DNA of 25,877 nucleotides from Chara braunii (GCA_003427395.1 BFEA01000015.1:2166128-2192004); one strand, 5' to 3'; counted from the stretch's first letter, positions 1 through 9,335 are shown. Program-made: numbers and translations. The notes: generated from the sequence alone by a model not told the origin.

Positions 1-61
1 TCCACCCCCTGAAGCCTCTGCGCTGCCCGCCTCTACACATCTAGATGTGTATAAGAGACAG
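1..61. other. Chimeric contig end: retroelement fragment joined to mate-pair adapter
   Basis: Bases 1-34 are identical to 10448-10481, in the gag nucleocapsid region of the retrotransposon. Bases 35-61 are the right-hand part of the Nextera mate-pair junction, ending in AGATGTGTATAAGAGACAG. Real genomic sequence probably begins at 62. The first 34 bases are the other end of a circularised library fragment and are not adjacent in the genome. Confidence 0.9.
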
Positions 62-965
62 GTATAGAGGGGACCCCTGCAAGCAGAGGGCCCCACCGGC
101 AGCCCGACCGCATCTCTGACTACCGCTGTTGGGGCGGGGGGCAACATGAATTACCTCGTTTCAGTTAACTTCTCAAATAGCCCCATGACGGGGAAAGAAA
201 AAAAAAGAAAAAAAAACACTACATAAAAACCAGTTCCTCATGCAGAATGCAAATCAAACAACATTTCAGTACGGACCACCCCAAAAGTCGTTATGGCGAG
301 GCCGGCCAGGAAAACAGGTTACCAGGGTGTCCCGGCTGGTATCCTAGAAAATAAATGCTTAAAAAAACAAATAAATAAATGCATACTTCCATAAGCCCCT
401 TAAAGCCCCTTCAAACCCGTTTGAACCTCGCTTATTCCCCAAAGGCACCATTTGGTGAGGCATCATCGCCTTTGCAGACGGCACAGAATCTGGGTATGTG
501 TCAGTGAGTGCAAAATTCCCCCACTGCCCAAAACGAAAAAGAAAAGAAAAAACCTTTCTAGTATTGCTCAAGGCACCCAGGCCACGCGGGCCTCCCCCAT
601 GAGAGTTCGCCCCGAGCACGTTTGAGTGAGTACAAAATTGCCGCACTGCCAAAAAATACAAAAAGCACCCTCTATTTTGTGTCACCCAGGTATCCCAGGC
701 GGGCCAACCCCGTGCACGTTCACCCGCCTTGGTAACATAATTGCTGTAGCAAAAGTGAATCTTTTGGTTCACTATTTTTATAAGTTAATAAGAGATGTTC
801 CGGCATAAAATTCTGTAAGTTTTGTCGAGTTTGATTTGCTTTTTGCTTTTCTTATACCTTCAGTCAGTAGGTGAGCTCCTTGGAAGGAGGTAACATTACT
901 GCAAAGATCTTATCTTAATAGAAGTGGAGAGAAAGACATGTTATCATTCCTTGAATTGCGCTCAC
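62..965. other. Non-coding stretch with an imperfect direct repeat
   Basis: I see no gene here. Purine-rich low-complexity runs lie near 195-220 and 530-550. A segment starting near 502 (GTGAGTGCAAAATTC...) recurs, diverged, near 624 (GTGAGTACAAAATTG...), an offset of about 122 bp. Each is followed by a related CACCCAGG-containing stretch. The open frames on both strands cross these repeats and show no recognisable domain. Confidence 0.5.
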
Positions 966-1109
966 ACCGCCAGTACCTTTCCCAGCCAAAGAAAAAGAGC
1001 CCGCCGGTTAACACGGAGGCCGGCGCTGGCCTTCCACAGCGGCCAGATTCATCCCGAATCGTTTGCGTGCAGGGTCCCGCGGCCAACATATGGGAAAGTT
1101 ACTGGCGGT
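966..1109. mobile_element. Small inverted-repeat (MITE-like) element, copy 1
   Basis: The left end (966-984, ACCGCCAGTACCTTTCCCA) is the near-perfect inverse of the right end (1091-1109, TGGGAAAGTTACTGGCGGT), with one mismatch in 19. The 144-bp unit has no coding capacity. Related ends occur at 2810-2910, 3000-3093 and 18152-18329, so this is a dispersed family. No clear target duplication was found. Two ambiguous bases lie just outside, at 1126 and 1132. Confidence 0.55.
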
Positions 1110-2069
1110 TAAAAGATCTCATGTTNCTAAANAGAAGGGATTGTGAAGTATCATACTATTATAGGGTTGAGGCTGTATGTCCGACGCATACTTGCATCAC
1201 GATTTACCCACTACAGAACAATCGATAGAAATGTCATAAAGAGGTCATTCGTTCGGAGGAAAGATTAAGATTCTTGAAGTACATTGCCAAACAGTGTGAA
1301 CCTGTTCCACTGTTTGAAAACATAAAGTATGAAAACATGAAGTACGAAAGATTACGATTCTTGAAGTACATTGCCAAACAGTCTGAACCTGTTGTTTAAG
1401 AAAAGCACCAAGGCTTTTCACCATATCCACCCATCTAGTAAAACCAAAGTTTTTGAAAACACGTATTGAGTCAGCACATTTGCAACGTACCAAGTGTTTG
1501 ACAAAATGAAGGGGTAAAAGTTAAAAGGAAAAGAATGCACAGCGCGGCAGATACTAATTTTTAGCAGAACTATGCGCCTCAAATTCGCTTACATACTTCA
1601 TGCACAAAAGTCACATTGTTTATCGTATTCCTGCGTTTTTCCAATGGATTATACCATCAAAATTCCCTCATCTCAGAAACTTGTCAAACGACCCCTACCT
1701 CCGAGCCTGTTTTTGCCACGCGGCCAGGGAACCCGGGCAACTTGAAACCTACCCGTGAGGGAACCCACTTTGTTTTCTTTTTTTTTCCGGCGGGGCAATC
1801 TTGCACCCGTCGAGATTTGCCAAAATCTGGCTTTATGTTTGTATTTCATGGCGACTCACCGAAATGTGTTTTTCAGATACAAATGACATCTTAAGGCGCT
1901 TAAAAGGTTTAACTCAGAGGGCAATAATCTTAAAGGGGTTTTTGTTTTGCCCCTCTAATTTCATAACCAATTTTTCGTTGACAGTTAGCCAAAAGTTGTT
2001 CAGGTAGGAGTATAGTGTGCGGAGGACCGTTGGTGGTTGTTGACAAGGCTCCGTGCAATTTTTTTTTTT
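1110..2069. other. Non-coding stretch containing a 47-bp direct repeat
   Basis: A 47-bp segment at 1259-1305 (containing TTCTTGAAGTACATTGCC) recurs at 1346-1392 with two or three differences, 87 bp downstream. The rest, up to the microsatellite at 2070, shows no gene, RNA or element that I recognise. Confidence 0.5.
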
Positions 2070-2113
2070 CAATAATAATAATAATAATAATAATAATTAT
2101 TATTATTATTTTT
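2070..2113. repeat. AAT/ATT microsatellite, self-complementary
   Basis: About nine AAT units run directly into about five ATT units, so the tract can fold on itself. It sits at the left edge of the first copy of the tandem duplication at 2114-2592. Confidence 0.85.
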
Positions 2114-2325
2114 CAACCAGTGTCCTTGCAAGGAGAGAGGGAATCTTGTGTTTCATTCTGTTTTGAACAGTTTTGTATAAAAAATCGTTTGTCATGCTTT
2201 TTCTTCTGTCTTCCTCCTTGCGCTTTCTTTCGACGATTTATCTGCAAATAGCCGTAGTTACAGGAAGGCTGTTATAGCTCTTGGGCAAAAGTCAGTGGAC
2301 ATATCAAGTAGTTGCAAATTCCGAG

Positions 2326-2356
<31 letters not shown>

Positions 2357-2592
2357 TTTTCCAACCAGTGTCCTTGCAAGGAGAGAGGGAATCTTGTGTT
2401 TCATTCTGTTTTGTACAGTTTTGTATAAAAAATCGTTTGTCGTGCTTTTTCTTCTGTTTTCCTCCTTGTGCTTCCTTTCGACGATTTATCTGCAAATAGC
2501 CGTGGTTACAGGAAGGCTGTTATAGTTCTTGGGCAATTATAGTTCTTGGGCAAGAGTCAGCGGACATATCAAGTAGTTGCAAATTCCGAGGT
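2114..2592. repeat. Tandem duplication of about 230 bp, with a GTT microsatellite between copies
   Basis: Copy 1 (2114-2326) and copy 2 (2362-2592) start with the same CAACCAGTGTCCTTGCAAGG and end with GTAGTTGCAAATTCCGAGG, offset by 248 bp. They differ at a handful of bases. Copy 2 has an extra 18-bp internal duplication of TTATAGTTCTTGGGCAA near 2520-2552. A run of about ten GTT units (2326-2355) separates the copies. The open frames across both copies are not credible genes because their protein is dominated by the repeats. Confidence 0.85.
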
Positions 2593-2729
2593 TTTTTATC
2601 ATCATTGCACTGCAGTCAGGGATAATGCCAGGCCAGAGTGCTTGGATGATCCTTATCCGTTTCGATATATGATAAAGGGGATGCTGGACCCCGTTCCCAA
2701 TTTTTAATGCAAAGGACCTTTTGTGTTTG

Positions 2730-3098
2730 GAAAAAATAAAAATACAAATTGTTTGGTTTGCAGCTCTGCACGACTTGCAAGCTGTGGCGAAGGCGAGATC
2801 ACAATTTTGAAACTACCAGTCCTTTGGCCTGCCATTATCTCGAAGCCGAGGCTTGCCCGCTGCCACTACTTTCAGGGGTCGACCGCCAGAGCAAAATGAC
2901 TGGCGGTTTTTGTTTTTCGAAAAAAATAAAAATATATCGTTTGGTTTTGCAGCTCTGCTTGACTCGCAAGCTGTGGCGAAGGTGAGATCACAATTTTGAA
3001 ACTACCAGTACGCCGCCCTGCCTTTTCTCGAAGTCGAGGCTCGCAAGCTGCCACTACTTTCAGGGGTCAGCCGCCAGAGCAAAATGGATGGCGGCACC
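2730..3098. repeat. Tandem pair of about 190-bp repeats carrying inverted-repeat elements
   Basis: Copy A (2730-2918) and copy B (2919-3098) share the A-rich start, GCAGCTCTGC, AAGCTGTGGCGAAGG, GAGATCACAATTTTGAAACT and CTGCCACTACTTTCAGGGGTC. Each contains a segment that opens with ACTACCAGT and closes with TGGCGG. Those ends match the inverted ends of the element at 966-1109. Confidence 0.75.
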
Positions 3099-3640
3099 CG
3101 CCATGAGGAGGCCCAAATCGGTTCATCTGTTTTTTGGTGCGCAGCACATTTCCCGACTTGTAGAAAAACTGCCTGCGAAGTACTGGTGATTTAAAACTAT
3201 CATGCTCAAAAACATATGTCATGTTTTCGGCAAAGGGTCAAGTTCCTTCTCGGGGTTCTAAGATGTTATTGGAGGAAGAACAATTTCATTGAAAAGTTTA
3301 GGTTTTCAATAGGGAAGAGGGAAGTAACCCAACCTTGCCCTACATTCCGCCCCTAGCCCCATGAGCAAAAGGCGTTCAACAGCCAGTACATTGCCCGAGG
3401 CAAGTTGAGATTCGAAAATGAACCATTCTGAAAAGTTTGGAGGATTGGGGCCGCTGAACAAAATTGCTGACGGAGCCAGCCGAAGAAAAGACGTGCGCCG
3501 CTGGCAGTTGAGCGCCGCTTGGCACGCAGTAGGAATCCGCCGCAGCAAAAAAGGTTCGGATGTACTGGTCCTTTAAGCTGGCTGTGTACCACAAAGGAGA
3601 GGAATATCTCAATTACTTTACAGCAGTGGTGCACCTAACC
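3099..3640. repeat. Non-coding stretch with one copy of a dispersed repeat (3385-3525)
   Basis: The segment 3385-3525 is a diverged copy, in the same orientation, of 23530-23680. Shared landmarks in order are GTACATNGNCC, AGGCAANNTTGAGAATCG, GCCAGCC followed by an A-rich run, and GTGNGCNGCTGGC. There is no coding evidence in the stretch. Confidence 0.5.
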
Positions 3641-3789
3641 TCGTCCCATGGATGTGGGAATGGAGTCGTCCCATGGATGTGGGAATGGAGTCGTCCCATG
3701 GATGTGGGAATGGAGTTGCCCATTGGATGTGGGAACGGAGTCATCCCATGGATGTGGAAACAGAGCCGTCCCATGGATGTGGGAGCGGA
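3641..3789. repeat. 25-bp minisatellite, six copies
   Basis: The unit has the form CCCATGGATGTGGGAATGGA plus GTCGT. Copies begin at about 3645, 3670, 3695, 3719, 3745 and 3770, and decay towards the right. The period is not a multiple of three, so the three overlapping open frames it creates are by-products and not a repeat protein. Confidence 0.9.
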
Positions 3790-4527
3790 CGTTTACTCAT
3801 TGCCTTCATCTACAAAGGAGGTCCATGTGCATGATGAATGAGTCTCGGAAAAAGGTACACGTGGACTGCTTCCGATACAAATTTGTGTGAGAAGAGGACC
3901 ACGTGCAGCAAGCCATGTGAGGCCTTGTCCACGGACTTCTGACATCAGTGCGACATGTTCCTCTGTCGACGAAGGATGGTTCTTCAAAGGTTCTCTGCCC
4001 TTTTCGTAAGTTTCTCGCCCATTAGTAGAAGCCGAATACCGTGGCAGCGTTGAGGGGGGGGGGCAAAATCCCAATTGCTGCTACAGTGAAGGTGTGTAGC
4101 ACACACAAGCACAATACTTCGACAATATCATGGTTCAGCACAACGACGACTTGCGCAAGATTGTCCCCAGGATATACGGCCTGTGGCCGTCACCCGTAGC
4201 CACATGTCGTTGAAAAGCCGTCCCCCCCAAAAAAGGATTACTAGGGCGTGAGCGGGCTAAGGCTACTTGGGGGAGGGGAAGCTCAGTGGAGGCTTTCCAT
4301 CAATTGCGTTATGGGAGGTGGGGAGACTAACAGGTGGGTTGAGGAGGATGGGGACCCAATCCTGGCAATTATCGGGACTAACTGCCGACCGATGCTGCTC
4401 AGACCACACTCTTCACTACTGACGAAGAGTATCTAGCATTCCGTACTGTCCTCCAGTGACACAGACTGGGGTCTAGAAGATAAATGTTGCTTTTCAGCTA
4501 CATCTTTTGCTCGAGAGTACGCCCCAA
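3790..4527. other. Non-coding stretch, nothing recognised
   Basis: I see no gene, RNA or transposon signature. A short palindrome GTGTGTAGCACACAC lies near 4091, and G-rich runs near 4053 and 4310. Confidence 0.4.
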
Positions 4528-4624
4528 TCATTATTGCTGTATTTGGGGCAACTTGCAGTCTTGACACAGCTATAATGTCTGCGGAAGGCTTGGTCATTAT
4601 TGCTGTGTTCGGGGAAACTAGCAG
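4528..4624 (+). repeat. Dispersed repeat: one complete unit and the left half of a second split by the retrotransposon
   Basis: TCATTATTGCTGTATTTGGG at 4528 and TCATTATTGCTGTGTTCGGG at 4594 start two copies of one repeat. The first continues GCAACTTGCAGTCTTGACAC. The second reaches AACTAGCAG at 4624, where the LTR begins. It resumes after the right LTR at 14644 with AGTCTAGATACAACTAAAAT. A further copy at 21641-21691 (CTGTGTTTGGGGCAACTTTC, then AGTCTAAGACACAACGATAA) runs through the same join without interruption. Confidence 0.65.
4620..4624. repeat. Target site duplication, left copy (AGCAG)
   Basis: AGCAG directly precedes the left LTR and is repeated at 14639-14643 directly after the right LTR. 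Five bases is the usual target duplication of Ty3/gypsy integration. Confidence 0.8.
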
Positions 4625-5551
4625 TGCAAGGAAAATGAGCGATAGCGAACTTCAGAAACCAAGCAGCATCATACAAATGAAACCAGATAGTCGTCACCTC
4701 GAACCAAAAGCAGAATTGCAACACGAGTTTCACCAAATAAGAGCACAGCAAAAGCTCATAAGTGACAATGTTGGAATAGTCTCATCATCATCAACAATGA
4801 ACCAATGTCGACATCCTATCTGGCGCTCTGCGCCCAGACTACAAATGGCAGATCCTATCTGGCCTATCTACAATGCCGCTGGTGACATCAACAGCTCCCC
4901 GAAGCACGAGCAGATCTCGGCCAATGCCGTCCCCTCAAGCACCAGGCACCAGGTATGTCTCTCGCATCACTCACAACCTCGATCCCCCACTCACAAATGC
5001 CACGTGCACCCAAGGACCACCATGCGCCCCATCCAGCTCAGCGCAGCGCAGCTCGGCTATGGCTGCCTGCTCTCCCTCCTCGCCCGTGAGCGCGTGGGCC
5101 TGGCCAGTGTTTAGCGCAGCATGCAGCCAGTGCCCCAATGCCAAATGCGAGGGCAGGCACTTTCCGAAATGGAAGTGCCCTGCCTGCTGCGTGTGTCCTG
5201 GCTGCGCTGGGCCCATGCCCAGAAGCTTCCGGTAGGCCCCGAGAGGCTGAGCCTTGGCCCAACCGAATCAGGCCCAGGGCCTGTGACGGTTGCCTGGCCC
5301 AACTGCTTGCAGCCTGCGTTTGGCGCTGCTTGTGTATCTGGCCCCAGGGCCTGGCTCAGTTACGTACGAAAAAGGCAGCCAGGGCCTGAGCGCTCTCAAC
5401 CAACTGGTGCTGCGCAACTGCCTGAATTTTTCCCAGCTGCGTGGTAGCCAAAACAAGGCCTCTGGGCCTTGGTCAGGCCTGCCTTCACTTAGGGCGGCCG
5501 ACGCTGTTCCAGACAGGGCCCAGTAGGGCTTACAGAGGCCTTGTACCTCGC
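4625..5551 (-). repeat. 3' LTR of the retrotransposon
   Basis: It matches 13700-14638 along its full length, with about 40 scattered substitutions by eye and small indels, including a gap near 5115 relative to the other copy. On the plus strand it begins TGCAAGGAAAATG, so the minus-strand LTR ends in CA. The other end reads ACCTCGC, so the minus-strand start is GCGAGG and not the canonical TG. It is rich in GGCCCAGGGCCTG-type GC palindromes. A plus-strand open frame crosses most of it but has no recognisable domain. Confidence 0.92.
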
Positions 5552-5563
5552 CTTTCCTCCTCC
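5552..5563 (-). promoter_or_regulatory. Polypurine tract
   Basis: On the minus strand GGAGGAGGAAAG abuts the 3' LTR start. This is the purine run that primes plus-strand DNA synthesis in LTR elements, in the expected place. Confidence 0.8.
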
Positions 5564-5577
5564 ATACTTCGCTAGTC

Positions 5578-6049
5578 CTCTGAGAAGTTCATTCAATCTG
5601 GCGCTTTCCTTTCTGCAGCAACTTCTCGTAGTGGGCAACAACCTGTGGTGCGGTCTGCAGCAGTTCCTCCCTCGTAAACCATCTATCCTCCTTCGGATCA
5701 GTGTGATGTCTGAACCGAACGCGATACTGCAGCTTCGGTTTTGGAGGACGTCTCCTGCCTGTCGGTCTTGGAACTGGCATCTCTCTGCGGTCCACAATGT
5801 CGTCCATGTCGACCTCTGAGAAGTTCATTCAGTCTGGCGCTTTCCTTTCTGCAGCAACTTCTCGTAGTGGGCAACAACCCGTGGTGCGGTCTGCAGCAGT
5901 TCCTCCCTTGTAAACCATCTATCCTCCTTGAGATCAGTGTGATGTCTGAACCAAGCGCGATACTGCAGCTTCGGTTTTGGAGGACGTCCCCTGCCTGTCG
6001 GTCTTGGAACTGGCATCTCTCTGCGGCCCACAATGTCAGCGATGTCGAC
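5578..6049 (-). repeat. 236-bp tandem duplication of the chromodomain and pol 3' end
   Basis: The unit at 5578-5813 repeats at 5814-6049 with about a dozen substitutions by eye, an offset of 236 bp. Both begin CTCTGAGAAGTTCATTCA on the plus strand. It covers the chromodomain, the pol stop codon and the sequence just after it, so the element carries two chromodomain-coding segments in a row. Divergence between the two copies is similar to that between the LTRs. Confidence 0.9.
5589..5828 (-). pseudogene. Second, duplicated chromodomain segment
   Basis: This 79-residue frame repeats the C-terminal end of the integrase polyprotein: EMPVPRPTGR, then PPKPKLQYR, a WFTREELLQTAP block and VVAHYEKLL. 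It lies downstream of the pol stop. The stop TGA of the first copy overlaps an ATG for the second (ATGA), in a different frame, so it would not be part of the pol polyprotein without frameshifting or re-initiation. Chromodomains of this class steer integration towards modified chromatin. I read this as a by-product of the 236-bp duplication, not a functional gene. Confidence 0.8.
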
Positions 6050-6880
6050 CTCTCCATCCATGGTTGGCGGCAGCATTGAGTGACGAGAGGGAAACTGATC
6101 AGTTTCTCCGAAAGGTGCGAGCTTGGAAGCGTGAAAGACAGGGTAAGTGCGAAGGTGACCAGGGATCCAAATTACATACCACGGCCCATCCGTATCATCC
6201 CCGACGATATCTAGAACCTCCCAGGGTCCAAAGTACTGTGGCATGAGCTTGCGGGATATCCCATGCTCTTGTCCCAGTTCTGAGGACTTGACCCAGACTC
6301 TGTCCCCTACCTGAAATGTGGATGGGCAGCGGTGCTTGTTCTCAGACTCTATCATCGCCGCCTCCTCCTTGTGCATCTGTTCTACAGCTTGCTGCATCAG
6401 ACACTCATATCGATATGCAAACTCTGAGGTGCCTGGTGCAGCAGACGGCTGGTTTTCAGGTAGCAGGAAATCTAAGCGCAATCTAGGCTTGAAAGTCGCT
6501 AACAGACTGTTGGGGATCACCCCAGTTGCGCTGTGCGCAGCATTGTTGTACAGGCTGGCGATGAGACCAAGTTTCTCATCCCAGTGGACCTGATTGGGCT
6601 CGATGTAATGCGTCAGCAGGTGTTGTACAACGCGGTTCAGCTGCTCTGCTTGCCCATTTGCCTCTGGGTGGTTCCCGAAGGTCATCTGCAGCTGTGTCCC
6701 CTGTTCTGCAGCTGCTGCCTTCCACAGTTCACTGGTGAATCGCACATCCCGGTCACTAATGATGGACTTTGGCAAACCGAAGTCCCTGACCCAGTTCTCT
6801 TTGAACAGCTTAATCACGTACTTGGTCTTGGCTGTTGCAGGCACTGCGACTAACCTAGCATACTTGCTAAACCTATCCAC
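5825..6880 (-). pseudogene. pol: Integrase core, GPY/F region and chromodomain (3' part of pol)
   Basis: This open frame of about 351 residues starts inside the integrase catalytic core at DRFSKYARLVAVP. It keeps the second catalytic Asp region at residues 42-48 (SDRDVRF) and the catalytic Glu at residue 79 in HPEANGQAEQLNR. Residues 190-260 hold the VGDRVWV and YFGPWEV blocks of the GPY/F region. Residues 279-342 form a chromodomain-like segment (QYRAWFRHH, WFTREELL, VVAHYE). It would insert element cDNA into the host genome. The first catalytic Asp lies upstream in another frame, across a single-base deletion near 6890, so this ORF cannot make a whole integrase. The apparent start is just where the open frame begins. 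Confidence 0.93.
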
Positions 6881-7149
6881 AATGACATAACATATCTCAT
6901 TCCACTCTTGCTGGTGACCAGCGTATCCATGAAGTCCATGGACAGGCTCTCACCGGGCCTTTCCGGTATTGGAAGGGGCTTGAGAAGCCCAAGAGGGGCC
7001 TATGTACGTGGCTTGTCTCTCTGACATACCTGACAAGTCTCCACATACAGCTTGGCGTCTCTCATCATTGTCGGCCACCAGAACCGCTGCAGCAAGTTGG
7101 CTACAGTCTTTTTATAGCCAAAATGTCCTGCGGCATCACGACACTCACC
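6881..7149 (-). pseudogene. pol: Integrase N-terminal zinc-binding region and start of the catalytic core, broken
   Basis: Conceptual minus-strand reading gives ECRDAAGHFGYKKTVANLLQ, then RFWWPTMM, an ETCQVCQ pair of cysteines and SMDFMDTLVTSKSG. This is the HHCC zinc region and the first Asp of the DDE core. The position of the first zinc-binding His is Arg. An in-frame TAG sits at 7000-7002 after KPRT. One base is missing near 6890, where RYVIVIVDRF would be expected. On the upstream side the frame is cut by the SINE-like insertion. Confidence 0.85.
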
Positions 7150-7313
7150 TTTTTTTTTTTTTTTTTTTTTTTTAACACGCCCCCGTCAGTGTTAGTGGTG
7201 CTGATAAGAGCAGACACCGCTAACACCTGGGGGGGAGCACCATCTATTGGTGGGGAGCGACACCTGCTGGAAAACGGGTCCAGCGTCCCTTACATGGGCA
7301 GAATTCGAACCAT
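7150..7313 (-). mobile_element. SINE-like insertion in pol with A tail and pol III B-box-like motif
   Basis: Read on the minus strand, the insert has GGTTCGAATTC (close to the tRNA B box GGTTCGANTCC) near its start, then AAGGGACGCTGGACCCG and TTTTCCAGCAGG. It ends in about 22 A residues (the T run at 7150-7172). The surrounding pol frame (...NRESLRSL before, ECRDAAGH after) is interrupted exactly here. GCTGGA/TCCAGC forms a small hairpin in the 29-bp core, which recurs in the insertion at 15393-15561. No clear target duplication was found, so the edges are good to roughly ten bases. Confidence 0.7.
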
Positions 7314-7848
7314 ATCAAACTACGCAAAGACTCCCGGTTAGGCACACATAAGCGTTTATTCCCAGCCTTCTCAAGGAACAGCAGGCCGTTGACCAACTCA
7401 AACTCGGCAGAAGTCACTTTGTCCTTCGCCTCCATTCTGCGTATGATCTCAGCCATAAACGGGTCCTAGCGATAGGCTTCCACCAAAGACCGAGTAACAT
7501 TGTCCGCAAGCCCAAATTCAGTGACCAGCGCACCCAGGAAGTCTGGCCTACGCGACAACGCACCAGCAACCTTGTTGTAGGACCCTTGATGTACTGGGGC
7601 TCGAAGTCATATTGCTCTATGACTTCAATCCATCGCTTCAGAGCATCAGAGAGTACCGGTTGAGTCTTCATCCACCTCAAGGTCTGATGATCAGTCCTGA
7701 CGTAGAAGAAGCGACCAAGGAGGTAGTGCCTCCAATTAGTCAACGCTTTGTAGATCGCGTAGAGTTCCTTCCCGTAAGTGGATTTGGCCAGCTTTTGGGA
7801 GGGCATCTTTTTGGACATGTACTCTATCGGCCTTATCTTTTTCCCCTC
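7314..7848 (-). pseudogene. pol: RNase H and linker to integrase, broken
   Basis: The frame continues from the reverse transcriptase after an in-frame TAG. STYGKELYAIYKAL carries the catalytic Glu and VRTDHQTLRW an Asp of RNase H, the domain that removes RNA from the DNA hybrid. After YIKGP a base is missing near 7581. In the next frame the expected NKVAGALSRRPDF motif follows, then LVTEFGLADN. A second TAG lies at 7466-7468. The frame resumes as DPFMAEIIRRMEAKDKVTSA and NKRLCVPNRESL up to the SINE-like insertion. The conserved ADALSRR reads AGALSRR. Confidence 0.88.
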
Positions 7849-8886
7849 CTACTGCGCAAGCGCGGCACCAATACCATATTGGCTGGCATCCGTGGTCACA
7901 ACGAAAAGCTTATCAGGATCGGGCAGTTTCAAGACCTCATGGTGAGTGAGGGCATGTTTCAAATGTCTGAAAGCAGCCTCACACCTGTCTGTCCACTCCC
8001 ATGGGGTGTCAAGGCGTGTCAGATCCGTCGAAGGTGTGGCCACTATGCTGTAATTCTTCACAAAATTGCGGTAGTAACCGGTCCTGCCTAAGAAGCATCT
8101 CATCTCAGTTACAAACTGAGGACGCGGCCAGTCACGAATGCTGGCCATCTTCGTGTCATCGGGCTTCAACCCCTCCGCAGAAACCTCATGACCTAGATAT
8201 AAGATCCAGGTGCAGCCAAACTCACAATTCTCCCAGTTAATCTTAAACTGGTGCTGCCTAGATATAAGTACTTTGTCTAAGTGGCCAACGTGCTCCTCGA
8301 CAGTCCTACTAAAGATAAGTATGTCATCGAGGTACATGATGACAAACTTGTCCAAGTACTCATGAAAAATCCGGTTCATGGTGTGCTGAAAGGTGCCAGG
8401 AGCATTGCAAAGGCCAAAAGGCGTCATCACAAACTCGTACAGACCGTACCTGGTCTGAAAAGCGGTTTTGTATTGATCCTCGAGCCGGATTGCAATCTGA
8501 TGGTACCCAGACTTCAGATCTATCTTACAAAAGTACCGGCACCCTTGCACTTGGTCCAACAAGTCATCGGTGTGAGGTAGGGGCTCTGCGTTCTTTACAG
8601 TGATAGCATTGAGGCCCCTATAGTCAATGCACATCCTCAAGGTCCCTCCCTTTTTCGATATGAATAAAATTGGAAATCCGTAAGGGGAGACACTAGGCCG
8701 GATCCAACCCTTCTCTATGAGATCCTTCAGTTGTCCGCGAAGCTCGTCGAGCTCACCTAGAGACATCCGATAGATCCTACCCTTCAGAATGCTAGACCTC
8801 GGGATTATCTCTATTGCATGGACGACCTCCCTCTCTACAACCCCTTTCGGCTCTTCGAATAGATCATACTTGCGGTTAACGACCAC
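7849..8886 (-). pseudogene. pol: Reverse transcriptase with start of RNase H
   Basis: This is the longest preserved part of pol, at 345 codons. It carries RT motifs in order: SPYGFPILFISKKGG, MCIDYRGLN, a catalytic Asp at residue 123 in KIDLKSGYHQ, MTPFGLCNAPGTFQ, and the YLDD active site at residues 185-188 in VIMYLDDILIF. LGHEVSAEGL follows, then the first RNase H Asp in TTDASQYGIG. It copies element RNA into DNA. It ends at an in-frame TAG (7849-7851), just after GAALAQ. The same frame then carries on into RNase H, so the stop is a nonsense mutation and not the natural end. Upstream the frame is cut by the foldback insertion. Confidence 0.95.
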
Positions 8887-8889
8887 CTT

Positions 8890-9335
8890 AAATTTCAGAA
8901 TGAAAGATTCTGAAGTGGTCTGAAATCGCTGAAATGGCCTGAAGACACTTCAGGGCATTTTAGAAGTTTCGGGTGGTTTGGATGACAAGTTTTCTGGGGT
9001 TTTTTTTTTGCCTGTTTTTTTTTTTTTTTTGGTTTAACATTGCTATGTGTCACCTAAAATGACCTGAAGTGGCCGAAGCTTCTGAAAGGGGTTTCAGGTC
9101 CCCCCATCCATTTCATAAGTTTTAGCCACTTCAGGTCATTTGAGAAATTTCATGTGGGAACCTAATGACCTGAAGTGGTTGAAGCTTCTGAAAGTGGTTT
9201 CATGTACCCCCATCCAAATTGTTTGGATGGGAGTACCTGAAACCCATTTCAAAAGCTTCAGCCACTTCATGTCATTTCAAGAGTTTCCGGTGGGGACCTG
9301 AAGCGGCTGAAAATGAAATGTAAATAACGTCTGTT
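8890..9335. mobile_element. Foldback/MITE-like insertion between protease and reverse transcriptase
   Basis: This non-coding insert interrupts pol and is built from repeated, inverted copies of one module. The left arm (9164-9217, AATGACCTGAAGTGGTTGAA then GCTTCTGAAAG) pairs with the right arm (9221-9277, ending CAGCCACTTCATGTCATTT) across a very short loop. A second hairpin of the same module spans 9058-9141. Poly-T runs lie at 8999-9030. Pol-like sequence resumes on both sides. The outer edges and target duplication are not clear. Confidence 0.7.

Noticed and set aside
3641-3789. Repeat array resembling a CRISPR or a repeat protein
   Set aside because: The units are head-to-tail without spacers, and the 25-bp period is not a codon multiple. 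It is a minisatellite.
4575-5114. 179-residue plus-strand frame through the left LTR, partly conserved in the right LTR (13789-14187)
   Set aside because: The conservation follows from LTR identity, the frame is antisense to the element and there is no domain.
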